Source: Sorex araneus (lineage: Eukaryota; Chordata; Mammalia; Eulipotyphla; Soricidae). Taken from it: a stretch of DNA of 64,000 nucleotides. Positions 34,836 through 43,916 of the stretch are shown one piece after another (the stretch's first letter is position 1; each line of letters begins with the position of its first letter). A model generated the notes under the pieces. It worked only from the letters and a program-made list of their open reading frames with translations, had not been told where the DNA came from and searched no databases. Both the position numbers and the translations under genes were made by a program. The stretch lies in NCBI RefSeq assembly GCF_027595985.1, contig NC_073302.1, positions 403,418,003 through 403,482,002 on the forward strand. Direction: 5' to 3'.

Positions 34836-35714
34836 TCAAAAGGGTGAAAAAGAATAGTACTTAAAATAATTCCTCACACATAGCAAAACCTTTCATGAAT
34901 ATAGGTTATTAAGGTTAGGGAGAAATCAAAATTCTCCTCTTCATGACTACAGTGTGCTGTCTTCATTTATTGATTCTGTAAGTCACAATTTATAGCTGTC
35001 ATTTGCTTTCCTAATTGTTTTTCATTTGCATGACTTTATAGAAATGTATAATATCAAATGAGAAAATAGCATTAGTAGATTCCTTTGACTACGTAAAGAA
35101 ACAGGAGCAACAGATTAAACAACTGATGGGAGAGTCTGTGATCTAGTTACTAGATGAACCAAGTACACTACAGGAGAGCATGAATGAGGGCACTTAAAGC
35201 CCGGCTCTCTAACTCACCAGTCAGTTTCAACTACACCAAATCCAGCCTTTTCAGCAGTCTGGGGCCAAAAGGCTGAATTCTTCAGCTGAGCTTAAATTGC
35301 TGATCTGTTATTGACTGAACTATTCTCTTTTTCTTTCCTTTGTGTTTCTGCCCTTTGTCTGCAAGTAGTCATAAAAGTTTCATCTAATGATAGGTAAGGG
35401 ACTCAGAAAAAATGCAGGCATAGGAAATGTTACATTTGAAAGATGTATCAGTCCTACAGTATGCTTCAAACACAGCATTTTTCTGGGCATTAAAATAGTA
35501 TCACTAAAGAATACAGGCCCCTGCTGAAGCAAAATTACTTTGACACAAGAGTCATTTTTCTTCACCCCATAAAAATAGGTGAGCTGGGTCTTAGACACAT
35601 TGGAATTGTTAGAATGTTTCAATGATTTCAGAATAAAAAATGTTTGCAAATTCTGATGTGTAAGATCATTGGTTTGTTTCGAGATGAATTTCAAATAGCT
35701 TAATAACAAGTCTT
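34836..35714. other. Unique interval
   Basis: No repeat or coding exon was recognised. A 109-residue minus-strand ORF (35380-35709) has no recognised family and no supporting signals. Confidence 0.45.
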
Positions 35715-35730
35715 AAAATTGTGCAATTCC

Positions 35731-36252
35731 CTCATATGTGGAATATAATGTAACTGAGAAGTACAAGTTGGCAACGATGCAACTTCTGGCAGATATCTCT
35801 CTGGACTTAGTTACTAAAATACTAAACTACAGAAACCCAAAACTGAGAGGCCGCTAAGTGTGGTCACTCGACCTCATACCTTTTCATCCTCAGCAATGGA
35901 AAACAAATTATCTAATGCTTCCTTTTCAGCAGGTCTGACTTTAGGGGAGAGACTCTCCAAACAATAATAGTGAGTTTTGTTGAAATATTGTATGCAATCA
36001 AAGTGAAAGTAAAGTGAAATTTATTAGTTACACAGGCGGGGGGGGGCTTAGGGTGGAGGGACTAGGGGTGTGGGGGGGGTTGGGGTGTGAGGGGGCGGGG
36101 TGGAGCTATACTGGGATTCTTGGTGGTGGAATATGAGCACTGGTGAAGGGATGGGTATTCGAGCATTGTATAGCTGAGATTTAAACCTGAAAACTTTGTA
36201 ACTTTCCACATGGTGGCTCAGTAAAAAATTTTTTAAAAATAAATAAATAAAT
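35731..36252 (+). mobile_element. L1-tailed element 'A' (5'-truncated L1 with alternative 3' UTR)
   Basis: It is flanked by AAAATTGTGCAATTCC (35715-35730 and 36253-36268). It begins with the last bases of an L1 ORF2-type end (CTCATATGTGGAATATAATG). It then runs through a 3' UTR with GATGCAACTTCTGGCAGATA and CAGCAATGGAAAACAAATTA, a G-rich tract (36034-36105), GAGCACTGGTGAAGGGATGG, and a TAAA-repeat tail. It is the reference for the 3' UTR shared by elements B, C, D and E. Confidence 0.9.
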
Positions 36253-36295
36253 AAAATTGTGCAATTCCTACCAGATAGCTGTAACAAAAATCTGG

Positions 36296-36430
36296 GTTTT
36301 TTAAAATTTGATTGAGGCTCTGTAACTTACAATATTTTCAATGATGGTTTCCCACTTTATGTATTCCAGCACCACATCCATCACCTCTGTACCCACCTCC
36401 CAAAATTTTGCTACACTAGGTTCAGAGTTA
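36296..36430 (-). mobile_element. L1 3' end, old
   Basis: TTTGATTGAGGCTCTGTAAC, ATTTTCAATGATGGTTTCCC and CCATCACCTCTGTACCCACC fit a reversed L1 3' terminus. Confidence 0.65.
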
Positions 36431-36560
36431 AAGGTTGTAAAATAACCATTCAGGCAAATGATAATGCAAATGATGGTATCCTGATTAAGTCAAATATTGC
36501 TTAAAATAAAGTAGTGAGAAATAGAAGGGACATTATGAAGAGTTAAGAAAATAACAGATC

Positions 36561-36732
36561 GGGGTTGGAGTGGTAGCACAGCAGGTAGGGCATTTTGCCT
36601 TGCACGCAGCCAACCGGGGTTCAATTCCCAGCATCCCATATGGTCCCCCGAGCACCGCCAGGAGTAATTGCTGAGTGCCTAAGCAAGAAGTAACCCTTAT
36701 GCAATGCTGGGTGTGACCCCCTCCCCCCAAAA
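36561..36732 (+). mobile_element. SINE type 1 with target duplication
   Basis: GGGTTGGAGTGGTAGCACAG to GTGTGACCCCCTCCCCCCAA, flanked by AAGAAAATAACAGATC (36545-36560) and AAGAAAACAACAGATC (36733-36748), one mismatch. Confidence 0.94.
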
Positions 36733-36789
36733 AAGAAAACAACAGATCTAGTGGACTTCACTTCATAATAATGTATTTGCACTAAATGA

Positions 36790-36934
36790 AGGAGTGGCAA
36801 AATTCATGAAGCAACTACCAATAGAACCAGAGGAGATGCATTAATGGCAATACAATGGCAATAGGAGACTTGAACAGCCCACTCTCATCATTAAACAGAT
36901 CTACCGGGAAGGGAATCAGTAAGAAAACAAGAAC
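36790..36934 (+). mobile_element. L1 ORF2 endonuclease-region fragment
   Basis: GGAGACTTGAACAGCCCACT encodes GDLNSPL-like residues of the L1 endonuclease, followed by a segment encoding a LNRSTGK-like string. Both belong to the ORF2 N-terminal third. It is short and decayed. Confidence 0.6.
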
Positions 36935-37095
36935 AGGGCCAAAGTGATAGTACAGCATGTAGGACACTTGCCACCAGGGTTCGATTTCTAGCATCCTATA
37001 TGGCCCCCTGATCCCTGCCAGGAATGATTTGTGAGCACAAAGCAAGGAGTAAGCCCTGAGCACTGCCAGGTCTGAGCCCCAAACAAATAAATAAT
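36935..37095 (+). mobile_element. SINE type 1, with a short head deletion
   Basis: GGGCCAAAGTGATAGTACAG, GGGTTCGATTTCTAGCATCC and GCCCCAAACAAATAAATAAT. About ten bases around the anticodon region are missing. Confidence 0.88.
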
Positions 37096-37100
37096 AACAA

Positions 37101-37430
37101 CAAAATTGAATGGTCAGTAGATATGTGAAAAGATATTCATCATAACTAATTATCAGATAAATTCAAATCAAAATGATGATAGAATATTTTCTCACACCAT
37201 TGAAAATGACATATATCAAAAATACTGGAAACTACTAGTGTTGGTGAGGATGTAGTGGAAGAGGAACCCTCAATCCCTGTTGGTGAGCTAGTCATCTGGT
37301 TCAACCTCTGTGGAAAAGAGTCAGGAGACTTCTCAAAAAGTGAGAATAGCTTTCTATAGTCAATTCTATTTCTTGGGATCTACTGCCCAAACACAAAAGC
37401 AATATGTTGAAAAAATATATGCACCTATTT
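37101..37430 (+). mobile_element. Old L1 ORF2 3' part, left of element B
   Basis: CTAATTATCAGATAAATTCA, TGGTGAGGATGTAGTGGAAG and TTGGGATCTACTGCCCAAAC follow the usual L1 order. The element continues on the far side of element B at about 38222. Confidence 0.8.
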
Positions 37431-38205
37431 GGACAGCCAGGTATGAGACTGCAGTGACAAGACTTACAAGACCTCACAGGATTGGGGTAGAACCTGTCCT
37501 TCTCCCTGCCTCAATGAGGAACCGAGTTGCCACCCACAAATGGCTCCTCTGGCTCCTGAACGGCCATGGTCCCAGAGGCACACAAACCAATCTTGGAACC
37601 CAGTAGCTTTTGGCAGAAATGCATCTGGACTGTGCATTAAACTATGGCGCCGTACCACCCTCGGTGGGGAAAGGTGTTTGTCCCTTCTGCCTCCCCCCTC
37701 GAAGTGGCCACCATCTTTCAGAGCCTTTTGGACAGCCAGATACAAGACTGCAGTGACGAGACATGCAGGGCCTCATGGGATGGGGGATGGAACCAGCCCT
37801 TCTCCCCACCCCCATGAGGCCCCAAATTGCCACCCACGAACGGCTCCAGACTTATTACTAAAAAATCAGAAATCCAAAATTGCGTGGCCGCGACATTATA
37901 TGCTCTTCATAATCAGCAATAGAAAACAAACTATTTAATGATGCCTTTTCAGCAGGTCTGATTGTTGGGGAAAATTCCAAATAATAATGGTGGGTCTTTT
38001 GTCAAAATATTGAATGTAATCAAAGTAGAGAGAAAGTAAAGTGGAAATCATCTGCCACACAGGCAGGGGGAAGGGTGGGATGGGGGGTATTCTGGGGTTC
38101 TTGGTGGTGGAAAATGTGCACTGGTGAAGGGATGGGTGTTTGATCACTGTATGACCGAGACTTAAACTTGAAAGCTTTGTAACTGTTCTCATGGTGATTC
38201 AATAA
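37431..38205 (+). mobile_element. L1-tailed, ORF-less element 'B' with tandem GC-rich 5' unit
   Basis: It begins with GGACAGCCAGGTATGAGACT. A second copy of this start lies at 37740, 309 bases later, so the 5' region is about 1.3 tandem units. One unit contains GGCAGAAATGCATCTGGACT and ACTATGGCGCCGTACC. The 3' part matches element A from about 37890 onward and ends in the L1 terminus (GGTGATTCAATAAATAAAA). It carries no L1 ORF. The flanks AAAAAATATATGCACCTAT (37411-37429) and about 38207-38235 (AAAAAATATATA...ACCTAT) look like a target duplication blurred by TA-slippage. Confidence 0.8.
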
Positions 38206-38221
38206 ATAAAAAATATATATA

Positions 38222-38735
38222 TTCATACCTATGTTTACTGTAGTTTAAAAATAAGAGCTGGAAAATGGAAACAACCCAAATGCCCAATAGTAGATGAATG
38301 AAAAAAAAGATGTTGTGGTAAATATACATAATGGAGCAGTTAGGCAAAGGTGAAATCTTACAGTTTGCTGCAGCTTGGAGGGTGTCATAATAAATGAAAT
38401 AAGTCAGAAGAAAGACAAATACCAGATGACTTCACTCACCTGTAGCATATAGAGAAACAAAACAATGGAATAGACAGACAGTACTGAATTAGGACAAACC
38501 TCTGGCCTTGAATTATAAAATTATTAAAAAGTCGAGGGATTAGCAAGAAGTCAAAGGAGGGGCAAAGAGTGGGGACAAGAGTGGGGAAGGAAGAAGAGGA
38601 TCAGAGGCAACTTAAAAAGAGTGAAGCAGTGGGGATCTTGAGCATTTTTGTGTAATGAAGGTGTAGTAACTTTGCACATCAAAGCCAAAAATATTGACAC
38701 TATGATAACCATGCCATCTAAACTACAACAAAATT
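38222..38735 (+). mobile_element. Old L1, 3' end resumed after element B
   Basis: GAAACAACCCAAATGCCCAA, GTCAGAAGAAAGACAAATAC, a purine-rich 3' UTR (38540-38620) and a decayed terminus near 38735. Confidence 0.8.
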
Positions 38736-38823
38736 GATGTTTATCAATTTGAGAAAGTTCCCTTATAATCTCTGTGTATATATGTATTTCATTAAAAATA
38801 TGTTACACACACATACCACACAA

Positions 38824-39210
38824 GGTGTTGAATGTTTTTATTTTCTGCATCTGCTGCGATGATCACTTGGGTTTTATCCTATCCTTTGTAATACAATTTT
38901 AAATTGATTTTCATATGTTGAACTAGCTTGTATTCTTGGGACAAATACTACTTGCTGGTATTGTAAAATCTTATAGATGGATTTATAGTACTGTTGAGAA
39001 TTTGTTTTCACATCTATACTAATAAAAATATATTGGTCTGTAGTTTTCTTGAAGTGCTTGTCTGGTTTAGCAATTAGGATATCACTGGCATCATAAATAG
39101 GTTGTGTGCCCCCTTTCTTCTACTTCTTGGGAATTTGTGACTAATTTATATTAATTTGCATTAAACATCTGGTAGACTTGGCCAGTGAAGCCACCCCGGT
39201 ATGAAAGTTT
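38824..39210 (-). mobile_element. Old L1 ORF2 fragment (reverse-transcriptase region)
   Basis: Reverse-strand reading gives decayed ORF2 words around the region upstream of the FADD box (plus CATCTGCTGCGATGATCAC near 38850, CTTGTATTCTTGGGACAAAT near 38928). Confidence 0.6.
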
Positions 39211-39224
39211 CTGGTGGAAAGTTA

Positions 39225-39715
39225 TTTTAAATTTTAATATTTTTCCCATTTATTAATTTTTAATTGAATCACAACGATATGCACATTTACAAAGTTGTTT
39301 ATGATTGGATTTCAGTCTTACACTATTCCAACATTAGTCTTTCACCAGTGTACTTTTCCCATCACCAATGGTCCTAGTTTCCCTCCCACCCCTCCATCCC
39401 CACCCCATTCCACTGCCTGTCACTATGGCAGGCACTTTAATTCTCTCTCTCTCTCTCTCTCTTCCTCCCCCTTTCAGGCCTTATAGTTTGCAATATAGAT
39501 AATGAAAGGTTATCAGGTATATCCATTTACCTGTGACATTCGCCTCCCCACACACACACACTCTTGTGGCAAGCTTCCAACCATTGACCTGTCCTCCTGG
39601 CCCCTGTTTACATTCACCTTGGATATTAGTCTCATACTACATATATACATTATATATACATTTTATATCCCTTGGATTACTGTAATCATTATAATATGTC
39701 TAATGTCTGTAACAA
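39225..39715 (-). mobile_element. L1 3' end
   Basis: L1 terminus at left (TTAATTGAATCACAACGATA), C-rich tract (39376-39415), (TC)n at 39444-39464, then GCAAGCTTCCAACCATTGAC and ATTAGTCTCATACTACATAT toward ORF2. Confidence 0.88.
39444..39464. repeat. (TC)n microsatellite in an L1 3' UTR
   Basis: About ten TC units. The same place in other copies (23973-23990) also carries TC repeats, so the site is inherited from the L1 family. Confidence 0.85.
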
Positions 39716-39942
39716 TAAATTAATAAATAAACTTTACATGCTTTTAGGATATCTATCAGGTTAAAAAGATTATTCTAACATATTTCTTTTCAATGATTTT
39801 AATATTTGTATTTGGAGAGAAGACAGTAGATACTTATTTTATTTAGTGGTTATTATAATTAACTGTACACAAGGATCATGTAGGCAAATTTTGCAATATT
39901 CAATGCCTAACTTCCCTAAGAACTGCTGATTTAATGAAGTAT

Positions 39943-40005
39943 AAGGTGAATGTAAACAGGGGCCAGGAGGATAGGTCAATGGTTGGAAGCTTGCCACAAG
40001 AGTGT
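39943..40005 (+). mobile_element. L1 3' UTR fragment, inverted relative to the neighbouring L1
   Basis: This 63-bp stretch is the reverse complement of 39558-39620 with a single mismatch. It lies five bases before the left target duplication of element C. Confidence 0.85.
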
Positions 40006-40029
40006 CCAGGAACAGTTTAAGAGTTCCTG

Positions 40030-40637
40030 GAAAGCTGGGGACCTGGCGGGAGGAGACCCAGTCCCGATCCAAGCAGGCTTGAAGATCTCTGTCATGGGTT
40101 CCTGCATACCTGGGTTTTTCTGGCAGTCCACTCTCGGGTGAGGCTCAGCGACAAAGAATTTCCTGGACATTATATTCTATTCACAACAAGCAACACAAAA
40201 CAAAACAAATTGTCTAGCATTGCCTTTTCATCAGGTTTGACTGGTGGTGGGACTGGTGTCAAAATATCAAATGTAACCAAAGTAGAGAGAGAATATGGGG
40301 GAAATTGTCTGCCAAACAGTCAGGAGAAGGGTTGGAACGGAGTGAGGGGGGCCGTGGGAGGGAGGGGGCATAGTGAGGATTTGGGTGGTGGAAAACGTGC
40401 ACTGGTGAAGCGATGGGTGTTGATGATTGTTTGACTGGAGCTCAAACATGAAAGCTTTGTAACTGTATCTCACAGTGAATCAATAAAAGGGGGAATAATA
40501 ATAAAAATAATAATAAAATAATAATAAAAGAAAATTAACACTCTGAATAAAAAAATAATGTGGAGTTCATGCCCAATTCAATCAGTTTAATCAATGGCTG
40601 AATAAATAGCAGTACTCCTACATTTAAAAAAGATAAA
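40030..40637 (+). mobile_element. L1-tailed, ORF-less element 'C' carrying a presumed 3' transduction
   Basis: It is flanked by the perfect 19-bp duplication AACAGTTTAAGAGTTCCTG (40011-40029 and 40638-40656). The 5' part (40030-40145) resembles plus-strand 4330-4440 inside element F (for example CAGTCCC and AAGCAGGCTTG). The middle and 3' part match the L1 3' UTR of elements A, B and E, ending in CAATAAAAGG and an A/T-rich run (40484-40553). Past that run lie about 70 bases (40554-40625) containing GAATAAATAGC and a second A-run. The same segment ends element E. Confidence 0.9.
40554..40630 (+). other. Presumed 3'-transduced segment with its own AATAAA
   Basis: It lies inside the target duplication but beyond the L1-type 3' end. 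AATAAA at 40600-40605 lies about 20 bases before the terminal A-run. It matches 49586-49650 (reverse complement) with two substitutions and one indel of about six or seven bases. Confidence 0.8.
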
Positions 40638-40656
40638 AACAGTTTAAGAGTTCCTG

Positions 40657-40835
40657 TATTTTAACAACGGATTGATGGTGATCGGTGTGGTGCCAGTGAA
40701 GGAAAGATGCTGAGGTAATTGAGAGGATGGAGGTACATTGGTGATGGTTGTAATTTTGCGATCATGGGCATGAGGAACCATTATTAATATCATTGCAAAC
40801 CACCAAACCTCAATTTTAAAATATTTTAAAGAAAG
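40657..40835 (+). mobile_element. L1 3' end, old (probable)
   Basis: GGTGATCGGTGTGGTGCCAG, GGAGGTACATTGGTGATGGT and ATCATTGCAAACCACCAAAC resemble an old L1 3' UTR. Confidence 0.5.
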
Positions 40836-40894
40836 ATTAGCATATCAAAAAGATTCCTGTGTTTCAAATGTGAACCAACCGGATCTCAACTGCC

Positions 40895-40975
40895 TATCAT
40901 ATCAAACCAATACTAGGTGTTAAATGTTATCTCATTTTATTCTTCCAATATCAGCACAAATTATATTTTATCATA
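40895..40975 (+). mobile_element. MIR fragment
   Basis: CCAATACTAGGTGTTAAATG and TCTCATTTTATTCTTCCAAT follow the MIR middle. Confidence 0.6.
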
Positions 40976-41244
40976 TGTGTTATTTTGATGTCACTTAATC
41001 TCATCGGATGGCTTACAAGAGGCAGTTTGCCTGTGGTTCCAATTTAATTTAGTCAAAATTATGGCCCTGCATAAAAATACCTGACTGAATGGGAAAATAC
41101 TTGCTTAAAAAACTATGCAAACTGTATAATCCGTAGGCAAGTCATCTATTATGTATCATGATATACTATGATCTATAACTCACCTCAGTACTTCAAACAG
41201 TACTTGGTTAAGTTATCTTAACCCATGCAAAAATACTAACTTCA

Positions 41245-41510
41245 GGAAACAAAGAGATAGCTCAGGAGTTAAGGTTTATGCTGCTAACCCTGCTCTGATC
41301 TCAGGCATCACACATGGTCCCTGAGCATTGCCAAGTGTAACCCTAGAGGTCCCTAAACACTGCCTGGCCCTGGAAACAAGCACCACAAAGGTGGCCAGGG
41401 AATCCCCAATACCTCAGGCTCCTTGCCTTGAGCTTCAGGTCCTGTTGGGTGGTTGAGAATAGCCAGGAGGATGCCTACATGCTGAGCACCACCTGAAAGT
41501 CCCTCATTAA
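41245..41510 (+). mobile_element. SINE type 3 (long body), old
   Basis: Decayed head (AAAGAGATAGCTCAGGAGTT), CACACATGGTCCCTGAGCAT, then an extended body ACCCTAGAGGTCCCTAAACA and TGGCCAGGGAATCCCCAATA. No A-rich tail remains. Confidence 0.6.
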
Positions 41511-41554
41511 ACCTAACTTTAATGACTAAGCTATGCTAAACTCTTAAGGTTGTG

Positions 41555-41680
41555 ATCTCATTGTTTATCATACCCAGTGGTAGAAACTACTCTCTTCTCC
41601 TTATAGGTAAAGAAACTGAGGTCCAGAGATATCATATGATGACTGAAATGGAATTGAACCTAGGAAATTTAATTTCAAAT
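41555..41680 (+). mobile_element. MIR
   Basis: GGTAAAGAAACTGAGGTCCA and ATGACTGAAATGGAATTGAA are the MIR 3' core and tail. Confidence 0.8.
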
Positions 41681-41699
41681 TGACTATGTTGGGCCACTG

Positions 41700-42224
41700 C
41701 ATTTTATACCTTCCTCATAAGTAACATTATATGGATGTAAAGGTCCTTACTCAGATGGATCTAACCTCATCTCCCTCAAGTTACACCCATTAATGAAGAA
41801 ATTTGCATAAGTAATTTATTTTCTAAGCAACATTGTGTCCACAATGTTATTAATTGGCCAATTAAGATAATTCTTGAGGGTAGGAGAGGGGGTGGAGGAC
41901 CAGTCAAAACAGCTGTCTTCTATCTCAATCTAAATAGCCTCTATTTTTCTTAAATACCCACACAGTCCTATCCTGATATACATCTTCTAAAGCAGTATAG
42001 CCATAGACTTCCTGGGATAACAGATTACCCTAGAACTTATGATGAACTAGAATAACTGTAAAAGGAATTGGCAATGCTCACACACATTAACAAGTCTTAG
42101 CTCTAAAGACAGACTGTGTAAATTTGATGGTGTTCTGTCCCTCTTCAACTACCATAGTAAGAAATCATCAGCTTTTATCCATTAAAACATACACTAAGAA
42201 GATGCAAATATTGTAGTTAAGTAT
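41700..42224. other. Unique interval
   Basis: No repeat or gene was recognised. Confidence 0.5.
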
Positions 42225-42463
42225 TGGACTGGAGCGATAGCACAGTGGGTAGGGCGTTTGCCTTACACTTGGCAGACCCAGATTTGATTCCTCTGTCCCT
42301 CTCGGAGAGCCCAGCAAGCTACCAAGAGTATCAGGCCTGCATGGCAGAGTGTGGCAAGCTACCTGTGGTGTATTACATATGCCAAAAACAGTAACAAGTC
42401 TCACAGTGGAGACACTACTGATGAACAACAGGACGACAGTGCTACAGTGACAGTGCTACAGTG
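42225..42463 (+). mobile_element. SINE type 2
   Basis: tRNA-like head GGACTGGAGCGATAGCACAG, CCTCTCGGAGAGCCCAGCAA, a core ATATGCCAAAAACAGTAAC, and a tail in which CAGTGCTACAGTGA is duplicated (42437-42463). There is no poly(A). Confidence 0.93.
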
Positions 42464-43250
42464 CAATTATTGTTCCATGAATAAATCAAAATAAAATTCT
42501 CCCATTTAAGTGTGTGTCAGTGTGTGCATGAGAGAGAAAGAGAGAGAGAACTCCAGTATTACATTTTGGGTCCCTTTGACTTTATCAGAAAACAAAGGAG
42601 TGGCTAAAGTATTTCCAGAGTAATTAGGTATGTCATGCTAAAGCTATTGCTCTTCACTTTAAACAAACTCAAAAACCCTCTGAAAACAGAGGCGATGATT
42701 TAGGAAACAACACCAACTATAAATTCACTGTCAGGTGTTACTGTTAAATAAATGAATACCATCACCTAAAATTCCAGGACTAAAACAATCTCCTTCTCTC
42801 ATCTAATGTTAACCTTCTGACAATCTAGTGCCAGTGTAACTTACCTCTATCTAAAGGTAAATCAAATGCTGTGCTTTGTTTAGGGGTACTGTGCTTCCAT
42901 CGCCTGTGTCACTCACAATGCTCCTAACAGGGCTTCGGCGCTCCTACTGCACTATGATAAGCACATCTGAGGAGCTTGTGGGAGAATGTTCACAAGCACC
43001 ATCATTCATTGTCTGGAGATTTATGATCTGCACACGAGATCAACAATCTGGTGAGCACTGATTATTTAGCTATTGAACTGCACCATCTGTCTCCACCCAG
43101 AGATCTTAAAGATTTCTTAATGGTGCAAGATCCCCTTTCAAGGGACCTTATCAACGGCTCTCAAACCCCCTTTGACTAAAGCAAGATTGATATAAAGTGT
43201 GATGGACAAAGAGTCTCAGATATTAAAGAACATATTACAAATAAGAATAA
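42464..43250. other. Unique interval
   Basis: (GA)n at 42530-42550. Otherwise no recognised feature. Confidence 0.45.
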
Positions 43251-43378
43251 GCTTTTGCTAACAGGTTTATCAAAATGAAAATGCAAGCCCCATGATATCT
43301 AAAGAACAGAGTAGCTTTTGCTAACAGGTTTATCAAAATGAAAATGCATGCCCCATAATATCTAAAGAACAGAGTAGC
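43251..43378. repeat. 63-bp tandem duplication
   Basis: Unit 1 is 43251-43313 and unit 2 is 43314-43376. Each starts GCTTTTGCTAACAGG and the two differ at two positions (near 43286/43349 and 43294/43357). Low divergence implies a recent event. Confidence 0.95.
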
Positions 43379-43559
43379 TATGCCGATACTTTCTCTGTTT
43401 ATAGACTTAAGGATTCTGAATGTAGTCTCAATGTTTGGCCAAAATTAACTATTATATTGATTCTATCGATTTAAAAGATGACCTAAGAACAGGGTCGAGT
43501 CACAGTGACAAAGTCCATACTTTCTAGATACCATGAGCTCTATCCATGGTACTTTTATT

Positions 43560-43916
43560 AAGAACTGTGCTGGGCAGAGCATTGGGTTTTTCCCCTAAAA
43601 ATTAACCTACACTTTCTGTATGTGTTTCCCAACTCCTCTTGTAGTCAGGTTAGAGATATGTGAATGGACTGATCAGTTTAGATCGGACCTGAATGTGTCT
43701 CATCCAGACTAAGGCAAATAGGAGCTGGCATGTTCTGTCCATCCCCCTTCCCAAGCAGAGGCAATCTGACAGAGCATGCACACATATCGTAGAAGATGGA
43801 GAGTTGCCTGGCTAACTTCGAGCTGTGAGGAGAGTGAAAATAAACTTTTGTTGTGCTAAGCCCCTGAGGCTACAAGGTTGTCTGCTGCAATTAATTACTC
43901 TGATTAATGCAGCCAC
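43560..43916 (+). mobile_element. MLT1-type LTR (ERVL-MaLR), 3' part
   Basis: GAGAGTGAAAATAAACTTTT, GTGCTAAGCCCCTGAGGCTA and ATTACTCTGATTAATGCAG reproduce the polyadenylation signal, R/U5 and terminal region of MLT1 LTRs. The 5' limit is uncertain. Confidence 0.7.

Noticed and set aside
36034..36110. A stand-alone G-quadruplex regulatory site
   Set aside because: The G-rich tract is the normal polypurine tract of L1 3' UTRs and recurs in every L1 end here.
43251..43378. CRISPR-like direct repeats
   Set aside because: There are only two units with no spacers, in a mammalian context.
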